Shown: positions 18,081 through 27,231, numbered from the stretch's first letter. The stretch is 64,000 bases of DNA from Enterococcaceae bacterium OF42-14pH9A (GCA_027692465.1 JAQEYU010000001.1:310001-374000); one strand, 5' to 3'. Notes: generated by a model not told the origin, from the sequence alone. Numbers and translations: made by a program.

Positions 18081-18128
18081 TTGACTTTAAAGATGTACTT
18101 GTGTATTATTCATCTAGGACACAAGTAC
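18081..18128 (+). promoter_or_regulatory. Promoter and YtrA-type operator of the GntR/ABC operon
   Basis: -35 TTGACT (18081-18086) and -10 TATTAT (18104-18109) are spaced 17 bases apart. A perfect inverted repeat GTACTTGTGT (18095-18104) / ACACAAGTAC (18119-18128), separated by 14 bases, covers the spacer, -10 and early transcript. The layout resembles the AGTGTA-N13-TACACT operator of Bacillus YtrA and is the likely autoregulatory site of the GntR protein encoded downstream. Confidence 0.75.
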
Positions 18129-18224
18129 AAAATGAATTTATCGTTTGTCGATGGAAGTTTCAGGAATTTTGATGGAATTGTTGGTATAAAAAGCTGCGAT
18201 TGTCCGCAAGAAAGGGGACTGACG

Positions 18225-18590
18225 ATGGAATTTTCAGATGAACGACCGATTTATATGCAAATCATGGATCTGATCATTCAACAGATCGTTTCACATGAGC
18301 TGGCGCCGGGGGCCAAAGTTCCGGCTGTACGGGAGCTTGCCTTGGAGCTGGCCACCAATCCCAATACGGTCCAAAGAGCCTTGCAGGAGTTGGAGCGGGA
18401 GCAGATCCTTTATACCCAAAGAGGTCGGGGACGCTTTGTGACCACTGACGAACAGGTCTTGGCAGAATTGGGCGCAGACCGCACGCGTCGGATCATAGAA
18501 GAATTTTTACAAAAAATGCAGGGGATCGGTGCGCCCCCCCAACAGGCATTGGCGAAACTGACGGATTTCCTGAAGGAGGAGCAGAAATGA
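18225..18590 (+). CDS. GntR family regulator, YtrA subfamily
   Basis: Short GntR repressor of 121 residues: a winged helix-turn-helix (residues 10-75, with VPAVRELALELATNPNTVQRAL) and a short C-terminal dimerisation helix, with no large effector domain, which defines the YtrA subgroup. The frame is open from 18045, but ATG 18225 after GAAAGGGGA and the clean domain start (MEFSDERPIYMQI) decide the start. Its stop overlaps the next gene by four bases. YtrA proteins repress the ABC operon they head, often relieved by cell-wall antibiotics; that inducer is inference here. The operator at 18095-18128 fits autorepression. Confidence 0.92.
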   Translation: MEFSDERPIYMQIMDLIIQQIVSHELAPGAKVPAVRELALELATNPNTVQRALQELEREQILYTQRGRGRFVTTDEQVLAELGADRTRRIIEEFLQKMQGIGAPPQQALAKLTDFLKEEQK

Positions 18591-19282
18591 GTCTAATCGA
18601 AGTGAAAAATGTCTCTTACCGCAAGGGGCGTAAAACAATCATCGAAAACCTGGATTTTTCTCTTGAAGGAGGAAAGATTGTTGCTCTCTTGGGCGAAAAC
18701 GGTTCAGGGAAAACGACGATCATGCGGCTGTTGGGAGGGCTGGCATTGAACTGGAAAGGGAGCATTACCATCGACGGAATCCCGGTCGGACCCGCTACCA
18801 AAGAGTCGGTCTCTTATTTGGCGGATCCTGGTGATTTTGCATCTGATTTTCAGATTCAACAGGTCTTAAATTTTTACGCTGATTTCTATGAGAATTTTGA
18901 TATCGGCAAAGCGCAGCAGTTGTTGGGTTTTATGAACTTGGAACCCACTGATAAGTTGAAGGGACTGTCCCGGGGTAATCGTGAAAAGCTGGCATTAGTG
19001 GCTACCTTGAGTCGAAAAGCAAAAGTCTATCTATTGGATGAACCTCTCAGCGGGATTGATCTGATGGCGCGGGAGAAAATCATCGAATCCATGCTGCGCT
19101 GGTTCGAAGAGGATAGTCTGTTATTGATCACGACTCACCAAATCGCTGAGATTGAAAACATCACCGATGAAGTGATGATCCTGAAAAACGGTCAGCTGGC
19201 CTTGCAGGCGGACCTGGAAACGATTCGTGAGAAACAACAGACCGGCCTGGAAGGGATCTATCGTCGGGTGTTGACGAGATAA
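18587..19282 (+). CDS. ABC transporter ATP-binding protein (first of two in the operon)
   Basis: Nucleotide-binding subunit of 231 residues: Walker A GENGSGKT at about residues 37-44, a signature read as LSRGNREKLAL (weaker than LSGGQ), Walker B VYLLDEPLSGID, and the H-loop in LITTHQ. Translationally coupled to the GntR gene by the ATGA overlap and followed 14 bases later by the membrane protein at 19297, which is its probable partner. The YtrB-type context points to export or envelope-stress sensing rather than nutrient import. Substrate unknown. Confidence 0.88.
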   Translation: MSLIEVKNVSYRKGRKTIIENLDFSLEGGKIVALLGENGSGKTTIMRLLGGLALNWKGSITIDGIPVGPATKESVSYLADPGDFASDFQIQQVLNFYADFYENFDIGKAQQLLGFMNLEPTDKLKGLSRGNREKLALVATLSRKAKVYLLDEPLSGIDLMAREKIIESMLRWFEEDSLLLITTHQIAEIENITDEVMILKNGQLALQADLETIREKQQTGLEGIYRRVLTR

Positions 19283-19296
19283 AGGGGGAACAAAGG

Positions 19297-20049
19297 ATGG
19301 GATTCAAAATTTTTCGCCAGCTTTTTCATGAACATTTGAAGCAATATTTGATCGGGTTTCCGATCATTGTGATTATGGAAATGATCTTGGCTTATCAATT
19401 AGCTTCTTCTCTGGGAGACTCGCAAAAGGGATTGACTGTATCCGCAACAATTTTTCTTGGCTTCTTGATGATATTTATGTTCTTCTTCTGTGTGATGGAA
19501 AACATATCTGCCATGAAAGTCTGGCAAAATCCCCGGTATCGCCTGCTGCCAGTAACTTCTGCCAAATTATATTTTGCAGTTGTCGGCTTTGCAGTATTCA
19601 ACCAGGTATTGTATTTCGGCTTTTTGGCACTTTCCTGGCTGGGGATTGCTAATTCTTTATTAACAGAAATTAATTGGCCGAATATGGGTGACTATTTTGA
19701 CATTATTCGAAATGTTTTTGTCTTCTCTGTTTCCTTTTCGGTGATCTGGCAGGCAGCCGGATTGATTACCACAACGATCGCTCAGAACTTCTTTTCCAAA
19801 CTGCGGCCTTTGATGGGGATTATCGTCTTTCTTTTGTTGACACTTGTCGATGCTGGAATTAGCGGTTTAGGAGAATTCGTGGATGGTTTGCTTTTCGGTG
19901 ATGTCACCAAGGTCAGTCTCTACTCCTTCCTTGGAAGAGGACCACTGGAAGGCCTCGGTTCGATACTCGGATTGGCATTGGAAATCATTTTGGGGATCTA
20001 TGTTTTGAAACATTTTGCCGAGGCAGAAAGAAGGAATGAACATGTCTAA
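19297..20049 (+). CDS. Membrane protein, ABC-2-type permease partner
   Basis: Hydrophobic protein of 250 residues with about six membrane segments; no motif beyond general ABC-2-like topology is recognisable. Its place between two ABC ATPases, 14 bases after the first and overlapping the second by eight bases, marks it as the permease of the first ATPase. The C-terminus (KHFAEAERRNEHV) is polar and cytoplasmic. Part of the five-gene operon under the GntR regulator. Confidence 0.75.
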   Translation: MGFKIFRQLFHEHLKQYLIGFPIIVIMEMILAYQLASSLGDSQKGLTVSATIFLGFLMIFMFFFCVMENISAMKVWQNPRYRLLPVTSAKLYFAVVGFAVFNQVLYFGFLALSWLGIANSLLTEINWPNMGDYFDIIRNVFVFSVSFSVIWQAAGLITTTIAQNFFSKLRPLMGIIVFLLLTLVDAGISGLGEFVDGLLFGDVTKVSLYSFLGRGPLEGLGSILGLALEIILGIYVLKHFAEAERRNEHV

Positions 20050-20953
20050 CGTATTGGAATTGTCGAATATCTGGAAGCGGATCGGCAAAAAAATGATCAT
20101 CAAAAACGTCGCATTTACGGTCGAAAAGGGCCAAATCGTCGGCTTGCTGGGTCCAAACGGTGCCGGCAAGACGACTTTGATCCGGGTGATCGTAGCCTTG
20201 ATGCAACTGGATCAGGGAAATATCATGATCAACGGTGTTTCTTTGTCCAAAGAATATAAGGACGCTATCGCACAGGTGGGAGCCATCATTGAAAATCCCG
20301 AGTTTTACAATTACATGACCGGCTACGACAACCTGATGCAGTATGTTCGCATGGCGCGGAAAAAAATCACCAAAGCAGAACTGGACGAAGTGATCAAAGC
20401 GGTTCATTTGGAAAACAATATCGATCAAAAGGTGAAAACTTACTCTTTGGGGATGCGTCAGCGCCTCGGTGTCGCTCAGGCACTGCTGCACAAGCCGGCA
20501 CTCCTGGTGCTGGATGAGCCGATGAACGGTCTGGATCCCAAAGGCATGCGGGAATTTCGCGACATGATGCTGACGTTGCGGGACCAGGGGATTTCGGTCC
20601 TGGTCTCCAGCCATCAGCTGAGTGACATCGAACAGATCGCCGATCATCTGGTAATCATCCAAAAAGGCGAAGTGACGCATCGGGTCTCGATGGCGGAAAT
20701 CCAAAAAGGGACGGACAATGTCGTCGAACTTGTCACCACCGATAACACCGCAGCAGAAAAACTGTTGACAGCTTCCGGATTTACCAATCTGCGGATAGAC
20801 GGCGAGAAGTTGTTCGTGACTACTGCAACAGATACGCGTGTCGAGCTTGCGGCGCTGCTGGTCAATCACGGGATCGGTCTGCTGCAATTGAATCAAAAGG
20901 TCAACTCCCTGGAAGAAGTCTTCCTGGAATGGACTGAAGAAGGAGGCTTATAA
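20042..20953 (+). CDS. ABC transporter ATP-binding protein, bacitracin/lantibiotic type (BcrA-like)
   Basis: ATPase of 303 residues: Walker A GPNGAGKT at about residues 39-46, signature YSLGMRQRLG, Walker B LLVLDEPMNGLD, H-loop SSHQ, then a C-terminal extension of about 85 residues typical of BcrA/GldA-like drug-export ATPases. ATG 20042 (MSNVLELSNIWKRIGKK) is preferred over the frame opening at 20015 because AGAAGGAA lies upstream and the domain starts there. It overlaps the previous gene by eight bases; the cognate permease follows one base after its stop. Probable role: self-protection against peptide antibiotics, inferred from family. Confidence 0.9.
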   Translation: MSNVLELSNIWKRIGKKMIIKNVAFTVEKGQIVGLLGPNGAGKTTLIRVIVALMQLDQGNIMINGVSLSKEYKDAIAQVGAIIENPEFYNYMTGYDNLMQYVRMARKKITKAELDEVIKAVHLENNIDQKVKTYSLGMRQRLGVAQALLHKPALLVLDEPMNGLDPKGMREFRDMMLTLRDQGISVLVSSHQLSDIEQIADHLVIIQKGEVTHRVSMAEIQKGTDNVVELVTTDNTAAEKLLTASGFTNLRIDGEKLFVTTATDTRVELAALLVNHGIGLLQLNQKVNSLEEVFLEWTEEGGL

Positions 20954-20954
20954 G

Positions 20955-21752
20955 ATGTTGACACTCGTAAAAAATGAATGGATCAAACTGACCAAAAAGA
21001 ATTCAACTTGGATCATGCTGGGGATCCTGGTCCTTTTGACCGGTGGCTTGAACTTTCTGACGGGGATGATCTCTGCCCATAAAGCCGGCGCCAATTCGAT
21101 GTTTTCCTCTCTTTCACAAATGACTTCTTTTTTGAACTTGTTCGTGGTAATCATCGCAGCTTCATCGATTGCTGAGGAATTTTCCCGCGGCACGATCAAA
21201 TTCTTGCTGATTCGACCTTACTCTCGGACGCAGATTTTTGCAGCGAAGTTTATCAACGCTCTGCTTTTTGCTCTCTTGGGTACCGCACTTCTCTTTGTTA
21301 CCTGTTTAGGGACTGCCAATCTCTTCATGAAAGCTGAGTCCCCCTTCTTGAAGGCGGGAGGTTTCGGAGATTGGTCTGCTATGAAAGTCGCCTTAGTGAC
21401 AGCAGCTGTCAATCTGATCTTGATCTTGTTCTACCTGGCATTGACAATGTTTATTTCAGCAGCGATGCGTTCGCAGGCGATGTCCGTCGGTTTGGGTATT
21501 GGGATGCTTTTTGGAGCTCCGATTCTCAACAGCATGCTGATGATGGGGCAGCAAAAGTATCCGTGGCTGAAGTGGAATATTTTTAACTCCGTCAATATCA
21601 AAGAAACGATCCCGCAACTGGCAGGAGTGAAGTTAGACGCTTACCTGACTCTTGATTTTTGGCAGTCTTTAGGGGCAATCGGTGTCTACGGTATTCTGTT
21701 GTATGGCTTTGCCAACTGGATTTTCAGCGCTCGCGACGTGGCCCTGAGCTGA
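20955..21752 (+). CDS. ABC-2 type permease (BcrB-like)
   Basis: Permease of 265 residues with about six membrane helices: an N-terminal LVKNEWIKLTKKNSTWIML, usual for ABC-2 permeases paired with BcrA-like ATPases, then a cytoplasmic EEFSRGTIKFLLIRPYSR segment, the conserved coupling region of this family. It begins one base after the ATPase stop, with the GAAGGAGG ribosome site inside that gene. Last gene of the GntR-controlled operon. Confidence 0.88.
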   Translation: MLTLVKNEWIKLTKKNSTWIMLGILVLLTGGLNFLTGMISAHKAGANSMFSSLSQMTSFLNLFVVIIAASSIAEEFSRGTIKFLLIRPYSRTQIFAAKFINALLFALLGTALLFVTCLGTANLFMKAESPFLKAGGFGDWSAMKVALVTAAVNLILILFYLALTMFISAAMRSQAMSVGLGIGMLFGAPILNSMLMMGQQKYPWLKWNIFNSVNIKETIPQLAGVKLDAYLTLDFWQSLGAIGVYGILLYGFANWIFSARDVALS

Positions 21753-21838
21753 TTTTGTAAAAGAGCTGTCAAAACGTCAACGACACCGATTGTTGTGGGT
21801 TTCCCTGCGCTTCGTGTCATGATTGTATACTTATGAAT

Positions 21839-21964
21839 CGTACGTCAGACGTTTTGGTTCTTTTCATTAGAAGCTGTCGTAAAGGGACAGCGTATGCGTG
21901 TATGAGCGATACTGTACTCTCAGCTTCCGGTAAAACTATGTTCTACCGGTGTTTCCAGACATAC
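21839..21964 (+). repeat. Intergenic structured repeat, copy J
   Basis: The right end GTTTCCAGACATAC (21951-21964) matches the consensus end at 12 of 14 positions; the GTTTTGGTTCTTTTCA box lies at 21851-21866. The hairpin at 21887-21915 has ACAG/CTGT and TAT/ATA pairs. The left end is degenerate. It is in sense relative to the upstream permease gene. The 21753-21838 stretch before it holds nothing I can name. Confidence 0.55.
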
Positions 21965-22104
21965 CTTAAGTCAAAGAGGCGTTTTCCGAAAATGCGAGGA
22001 ATTTCGGGAAACGCCTTTTCTTTTGTGGGGATATCTAGTAAAATATCTCATTGAGAAGACTGCGCAGCTTTCGTCTGGGCAAGACTAAAGAGAAAGGAGG
22101 AATT

Positions 22105-22341
22105 ATGATGCAAACACCGGTAGTCGTGTTATTGGTAGTCATCGCACTGTTATTGGGTGCTGTGGGCGGTTTCTTTTTGGCCCGTAAATATATGCAAAAC
22201 TATCTTGAACAAAATCCTCCCATTAATGAGGACATGCTGCGTTCTATGATGATGTCGATGGGGCAAAAGCCTTCTGAGAAAAAGATTCGTCAAATGATGG
22301 CGCAAATGAAGGGACAACAAGCTGCCAACAAGAAAAAATAG
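22105..22341 (+). CDS. yneF: YneF family protein (UPF0154)
   Basis: Small membrane protein of 78 residues: one N-terminal helix ([21 protein letters not shown]), then the family core [24 protein letters not shown] and [14 protein letters not shown], which closely follows Bacillus YneF. AAAGGAGG is at 22093-22100. ATG 22105 or the adjacent ATG 22108 could start it; the second has the better spacing. The function is unknown. Followed by a terminator at 22368. Confidence 0.93.
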   Translation: MMQTPVVVLLVVIALLLGAVGGFFLARKYMQNYLEQNPPINEDMLRSMMMSMGQKPSEKKIRQMMAQMKGQQAANKKK

Positions 22342-22367
22342 GCAGAACGTTCTTTTGCATTGTTTAC

Positions 22368-22402
22368 CAGCGGGCTGATTTTCGGCTCGCTGTCTTTTTT
22401 TT
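22368..22402 (+). terminator. Terminator after yneF
   Basis: CAGCGGGC pairs with GCTCGCTG around a nine-base loop and is followed by C and then eight or more T. Confidence 0.8.
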
Positions 22403-22547
22403 GCCGCCCGCTAAGTATAACTGTCACTTATGCTCAGCAGGCAGGCGTAAAACCGCAGCGCGCGTTTTTCTGCCAAAAATTGTACCAAAACTCTGACAAC
22501 GGCGACAATCTTTTCCTGTCGGAGCACTTTTGCAATTATTTTTAGGG

Positions 22548-22685
22548 AATGTCTGGAAACGTCGGTGGGATCCGGATTTTTGATGCCGGTGGGAATCAAT
22601 GCGGAAATCTGTGCTTATGAGGGCACGAGGACAGTTTTTATCGCAGATTGTGGTGAAAAGGACTCACTTTTCGGCCGCTTGTGGT
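22548..22685 (-). repeat. Intergenic structured repeat, copy H
   Basis: Left end AATGTCTGGAAAC, then ATCCGGATTTTTGA as in copy B. The hairpin at 22601-22644 (GCGGAAA/TTTTATCGC with CTGT/ACAG and GTGC/GCAC) leads into the GGTGAAAAGGACTCA box. The right end is degenerate. It is antisense to the upstream yneF and lies directly before the ABC exporter gene. Confidence 0.65.
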
Positions 22686-22719
22686 TTCGGATATTTCCCA
22701 ATCAGAAAGAAGGTTGAGT

Positions 22720-24477
22720 ATGTCGATTTTTCGCAAATTGGACTGGTTCTTTAAAAAAGAACGAAAGGCTTATATCATCGGAGTCACCGCTCTGGTACTG
22801 GTGGCCTTGGTCCAGTTGATTCCGCCAAAGGTCATCGGGGTCATCATTGATGAGATTGCTGACCGCAATATCCAGATGCGGGTGATTATTTTTTGGATTG
22901 TAATCTTGCTTTTGGCAGCTTTGGGGCAGTATCTGTTTCGTTATGTGTGGCGGATGAATATCTGGGGCGGAGCAGCTCGTCTGGAAAAGGATCTGCGGCG
23001 CCAGCTCTTTGATCATTTTACCAAGATGGATCATGTTTTTTACCAGGAACATCGTACCGGGGATTTGATGGCCCACGCCACCAATGACCTGAATGCGATC
23101 CAAAACGTTGCCGGGGCCGGTATTCTGACTTTTGCCGATTCCTTTATCACCGGTGGCGCAACAATCATTGCGATGGTCATCTTCGTGGATTGGCGTCTGA
23201 CCTTGATTGCCTTATTGCCGCTGCCTTTGTTGGCAGTAACCTCACGAGTCCTGGGCTCCAAGCTGCATGACGCCTTTCGGGATTCTCAAGAAGCGTTTTC
23301 CGATATCAATGACAAGACGCAGGAGAGCATTACCGGCATCAAAGTCATCAAGACATTTGGTCAAGAGCGAGAAGACCTGGCGGATTTTCAAAAGAAGATT
23401 GATAATGCGATTGTTAAAAACCGCCGGGTCAATTTTCTGGATGCCTTGTTCGACCCTTTTATCACTGTGATCATCGGGATCAGTTACGTCATCACCATCA
23501 TCGTCGGTGGTCATTTTATCATGGCTGGAACGATTACGATCGGTCAGATGGTTTCATTTATCAGCTATATCGGGATGCTGGTTTGGCCGATGTTTGCGAT
23601 CGGACGTCTCTTCAACGTACTGGAGCGGGGCAATGCCAGCTATGATCGAGTGGCGGAACTGCTGCAAAAGACGACCCACATCATTGAAAAAGCCGACGCC
23701 GTCACTACTCCTGCCAAAGGCGATATCAATGTAGCGATTGCAGCGTTCACTTATCCGGATGAGCCTGAGAAAGCCACCTTGCAGCAGATCAAGTTTGCGA
23801 TTTCTGAAGGCGAGACCTTGGGCATCGTAGGCAAAACCGGTGCCGGAAAAACAACGGTCTTGAAGCTTTTGATGCGGGAATACGACGACTACTCGGGAAA
23901 GATCACTTTCGGCGATATCGACATCAAAGATTACGCATTGGATGCCCTTTTGCCGGCCATCGGGTATGTACCGCAGGATCATTTTTTGTTCTCCATGACA
24001 ATCCGGGACAATATCCGCTTTGCCGAGCCTAAGCTTACGCAAGACAAAGTCGAAGCCGCGGCGGCACTGGCTGCGATCGATGAAGACATCAAAACGCTGC
24101 CGCAAGGGTATGATACGATGGTAGGCGAACGGGGCGTTTCCCTTTCCGGTGGGCAAAAGCAGCGGATCTCCATTGCCCGTGCGCTGGTGGTTGATCCTGA
24201 ACTCTTGATCTTGGACGATGCTTTGTCGGCGGTGGATGCCAAAACCGAGGAAGCAATCTTGTCGGGATTGAAGCGTTATCGTAAGGATAAGACCACCATC
24301 ATCGCTGCTCATCGACTGAGTTCGGTGATGCATGCCAAGGAGATCATTGTCTTGGATGAAGGGCAGATCATCGAAAGAGGCAGCCACGAGGAGTTGCTGG
24401 CATTAGGCGGCTGGTATCATCGAATGTGGGAACGTCAGCAACTGGAGGCTAAAATCGAAGGAGGGGTCACAGAATAA
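22720..24477 (+). CDS. Heterodimeric ABC exporter subunit A (degenerate-site half)
   Basis: Half-transporter of 585 residues: six N-terminal membrane helices (ABC transporter type 1 domain) and a C-terminal ATPase with Walker A GKTGAGKT, signature LSGGQKQR and Walker B LLILDDALSAVD. The residue after the Walker B aspartate is Asp, not the catalytic Glu, as in LmrC, EfrA or TM287-type subunits. It pairs with the next gene, which overlaps it by one base (TAATG). The ribosome site AAGG precedes ATG 22720. The family exports drugs or lipids; the substrate here is not determined. Confidence 0.92.
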   Translation: MSIFRKLDWFFKKERKAYIIGVTALVLVALVQLIPPKVIGVIIDEIADRNIQMRVIIFWIVILLLAALGQYLFRYVWRMNIWGGAARLEKDLRRQLFDHFTKMDHVFYQEHRTGDLMAHATNDLNAIQNVAGAGILTFADSFITGGATIIAMVIFVDWRLTLIALLPLPLLAVTSRVLGSKLHDAFRDSQEAFSDINDKTQESITGIKVIKTFGQEREDLADFQKKIDNAIVKNRRVNFLDALFDPFITVIIGISYVITIIVGGHFIMAGTITIGQMVSFISYIGMLVWPMFAIGRLFNVLERGNASYDRVAELLQKTTHIIEKADAVTTPAKGDINVAIAAFTYPDEPEKATLQQIKFAISEGETLGIVGKTGAGKTTVLKLLMREYDDYSGKITFGDIDIKDYALDALLPAIGYVPQDHFLFSMTIRDNIRFAEPKLTQDKVEAAAALAAIDEDIKTLPQGYDTMVGERGVSLSGGQKQRISIARALVVDPELLILDDALSAVDAKTEEAILSGLKRYRKDKTTIIAAHRLSSVMHAKEIIVLDEGQIIERGSHEELLALGGWYHRMWERQQLEAKIEGGVTE

Positions 24478-26258
24478 TGGAAGAAAATCAATCAGCCTGG
24501 TCCAAATCGATTCCCTTTTCGGAACAAAAAGTGATTATTAAGCGCATGTTTAAATTTGCGAAACCCTTCCGTAAGACTTTTTTTGCGGCAGTCTGTTTTG
24601 CGCTGCTGCTTTCGGTGGTCAACGTGTTGTTACCGCGGATCATCCAAACCTTCATGGATGATTACCTGACTCCTAAAACAGCAACAACCAAGGTCATCTG
24701 GTTTTTTGCGGCTTTATATTTTTTCGGTGTCCTCATGAAGGCGGTCATTTGGTTTTATCAGTGGTTCATGTATTCCATGGCGTCACTGCGAACTTATCAA
24801 TATGTCCGGACGAAATTATTTGAAAAACTCCATACGCTGGGGATGCGCTATTTTGATCAGACGCCGGCGGGTTCCATCGTTTCGCGGGTATCCAATGATA
24901 CGGAAACACTGTATGAATTCTGGTACGTCTTTTTAATGTTACTGACCGGAGTGTTTGCGGTTGTTTCATCTTTTATTGCGATGTTTCAGATTTCGCCGAA
25001 GATCGCACTGGCAAATCTGGTTTTTTTGCCGATTCTCCTGGTAGTGATCTGGTATTATCAAAAATACAGTTCGCGGATCTATCGACGGATGCGGGAAAAA
25101 CTCAGTCAATTGAACACCAAATTGAACGAATCAATTTCAGGAATGCAGATCATTCAGCAGTTTCGTCAGGAAGCCCGGTTGAATGAGGAGTTCGAGACCA
25201 TCAATGATGATTACTTGAAGACTCGATTTGCCATGATTAAAACCAACTCGTTGCTTTTGTCGCCGATCATCAACTTCTTATATGCGATTGCCATTGCTTT
25301 GTCGCTAAGCCTCTTTGGGATCGACGCGTTGCATTCTCCGGTGGAAGTTGGCCTGATCTATGCGTTTACAACTTATGTCCAAGCTTTCTTCAATCCGATG
25401 AGTCAGATGATGGATTATCTTTCTGTCTTTACTGACGGGATCGTAGCCTCCAGCCGGATCTTGCGGATCATGGACGATGAAGAGTTCACCCCCCGACAAA
25501 ATCCCGGGGCGGATCAGATCATTAAAGAAGGCAAGATTGAATTTCGAAATGTCAGCTTTTCCTACGACGGGCAGCAGAACGTCTTAAAAAACATCTCCTT
25601 TGTCGCAAATCCCGGAGAAACGGTAGCATTGGTGGGGCATACCGGCAGCGGTAAAAGCTCGATCATCAATGTGTTGATGCGTTTTTACGAATTCACGGAA
25701 GGACAGATCCTGATTGATGACCGGGACATTCGGGAGTACTCGATTGAAGAGCTGCGGCAAAAAATGGGTTTGGTCTTGCAGGATGCTTTCATGTTTTATG
25801 GCGATATTTCCGATAATATCCGTCTGCTGAACCCGGCAATCACGGATGAACAGGTGCGGGAAGCCGCTCGTTTTGTGCAAGCTGATAAGTTTATTGAAGG
25901 ACTGCCCGGCGCATATCACGCCAAAGTGATTGAACGAGGTGCCGGTTATTCCAGTGGGCAGCGGCAGTTGATTTCATTTGCCCGGACGATGGTCACGAAC
26001 CCGAAGATTCTGGTGTTGGACGAGGCAACCGCCAATATCGATACCGAAACGGAAGGGCTGATTCAGGAAGGTTTGGCGAAAATGCGCCGTGGCCGGACTA
26101 CGATTGCCATCGCCCATCGGCTGTCAACAATCAGAGATGCCGATACAATCCTGGTCCTGGATAAAGGACGGGTAGTTGAACGGGGAAATCATGAGACTTT
26201 GCTGGCGCAAGAGGGATTGTACGCAGATATGTATAAGCTGCAATCAGCAGAAGATTAG
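24477..26258 (+). CDS. Heterodimeric ABC exporter subunit B (catalytic-site half)
   Basis: Partner half-transporter of 593 residues: six membrane helices, Walker A GHTGSGKS, Walker B ILVLDEATANID with the catalytic Glu intact, but an altered signature YSSGQRQL. In a dimer with the upstream subunit this gives one consensus ATP site (its own Walker motifs plus the partner LSGGQ) and one degenerate site, the pattern of LmrCD/EfrAB/BmrCD exporters. The start codon overlaps the upstream stop. The gene is followed at once by a repeat end (26260) and a strong terminator (26303). Confidence 0.93.
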   Translation: MEENQSAWSKSIPFSEQKVIIKRMFKFAKPFRKTFFAAVCFALLLSVVNVLLPRIIQTFMDDYLTPKTATTKVIWFFAALYFFGVLMKAVIWFYQWFMYSMASLRTYQYVRTKLFEKLHTLGMRYFDQTPAGSIVSRVSNDTETLYEFWYVFLMLLTGVFAVVSSFIAMFQISPKIALANLVFLPILLVVIWYYQKYSSRIYRRMREKLSQLNTKLNESISGMQIIQQFRQEARLNEEFETINDDYLKTRFAMIKTNSLLLSPIINFLYAIAIALSLSLFGIDALHSPVEVGLIYAFTTYVQAFFNPMSQMMDYLSVFTDGIVASSRILRIMDDEEFTPRQNPGADQIIKEGKIEFRNVSFSYDGQQNVLKNISFVANPGETVALVGHTGSGKSSIINVLMRFYEFTEGQILIDDRDIREYSIEELRQKMGLVLQDAFMFYGDISDNIRLLNPAITDEQVREAARFVQADKFIEGLPGAYHAKVIERGAGYSSGQRQLISFARTMVTNPKILVLDEATANIDTETEGLIQEGLAKMRRGRTTIAIAHRLSTIRDADTILVLDKGRVVERGNHETLLAQEGLYADMYKLQSAED

Positions 26259-26259
26259 G

Positions 26260-26273
26260 GCGTGTCTAAAAAC
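26260..26273 (+). repeat. Solo end of the intergenic repeat, remnant G
   Basis: Only GCGTGTCTAAAAAC remains, starting one base after the exporter stop codon; the sequence after it is unrelated to the family and runs into the terminator. Confidence 0.5.
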
Positions 26274-26302
26274 TTCAGCTTCAAAAACCGTCGAAAACAG
26301 CT

Positions 26303-26347
26303 GAACGCCGCCACTCTTGGCTTTTGTCAAGAGTGGCGGCGTTCTTT
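26303..26347. terminator. Terminator between the exporter and the Nudix gene
   Basis: Seventeen perfectly paired bases (GAACGCCGCC.../...GGCGGCGTTC) around an eight-base loop, followed by TTT; the genes converge, so it can serve both. Confidence 0.85.
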
Positions 26348-26405
26348 GGTTTCGGCAATGGTTGCTCTCGGGTGTATTTGGGCTGGTTTTGAGGTGATAG
26401 GTGTG

Positions 26406-27080
26406 CTAAAAATCCACCAGGTCGAGTTTTCTGAGCAGTTGGATGATCAGCTTTGCCGTCAACCCCCAAATCGGACCGTATTGACTTTCAAAGACATAAA
26501 TTTCTTCGAAGGCATTGCCCCAGGGCTCGTGGTAATGCAATGGCAGCTCCAATTTATCAGCCGGCAGATACCATGTTTTTTCATGAGTGTCCGGATCCTC
26601 CCTGTACGGATGAATCAAAATCGGACACAGATAGCGCTTGGGCGGATTTTCGATGAAATAGGCAAGCGGGAGTGTGAACACCTCGGCAACTTCAGCCGGT
26701 GCCGGTACAAGATTAGCGAGGTCTTTTTCCGGAATTTCTCCGACAAAGGCAGAAATCCGGGTGCCGCTGGAAATCAGCAGTGTATCCAGCTCTCCCCAGA
26801 CGTTTTCAGCAGGAACAACGATACCCAGCTCTTCAAAGGTTTCTCTTAGGGCCCCGCTGCAGGGAGAAGTATCTTGCGGATCTACCTGACCGCCGGGAAA
26901 GCAGATTTCGCCGCCTTGACGAATGGCTGCTGTTCTTTTTTCGAAAAGCAGCTGCCAGCTGTCTGTTTCGTATGCAATCAAGGGCAGAAAGACGGCAGCG
27001 TGAAACCAGCGTTCAAGGCCATCAATGCCTGGCGGTGAAGCCAGTGCGTGTCGGACTTTTTTTGAAAAATGTTCGTTCAT
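26406..27080 (-). CDS. Nudix hydrolase, CoA pyrophosphatase type (NudL-like)
   Basis: Nudix enzyme of 224 residues. The Nudix box is GGQVDPQDTSPCSGALRET followed by FEELGI, and the preceding RQGGEICFPGGQ matches the NuCoA motif of coenzyme A pyrophosphatases, which split CoA derivatives into phosphopantetheine and 3',5'-ADP. ATG 27080 (MNEHFSKKVRHAL) follows GGAGGGA; the frame is open to 27098. Convergent with the ABC exporter. Activity on CoA is inferred from the motif. Confidence 0.85.
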   Translation of the reverse strand: MNEHFSKKVRHALASPPGIDGLERWFHAAVFLPLIAYETDSWQLLFEKRTAAIRQGGEICFPGGQVDPQDTSPCSGALRETFEELGIVVPAENVWGELDTLLISSGTRISAFVGEIPEKDLANLVPAPAEVAEVFTLPLAYFIENPPKRYLCPILIHPYREDPDTHEKTWYLPADKLELPLHYHEPWGNAFEEIYVFESQYGPIWGLTAKLIIQLLRKLDLVDF

Positions 27081-27231
27081 TGTGATCCCTCCGACCACAT
27101 CATAGCAAATCGATGACCTCGTAGAAATGAAAGGCCGCTTTTGAAATCATTAAAAATACAATGAGGGGTCTTATTTACCTGAATAAAATACCGAGGGAAA
27201 TCTAATTTAAAGTCTTTTTTACTTTATTTCG

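Noticed and set aside
19985..20896. 303-codon minus-strand frame opposite the BcrA-like ATPase
   Set aside because: Antisense of a clear ABC ATPase with all motifs; His/Gln/Asp-rich and without a ribosome site.
23979..24242. Subunit A of the ABC exporter as a broken gene because of its missing catalytic Glu
   Set aside because: The Asp substitution is the standard degenerate site of heterodimeric exporters and the rest of the protein is intact.
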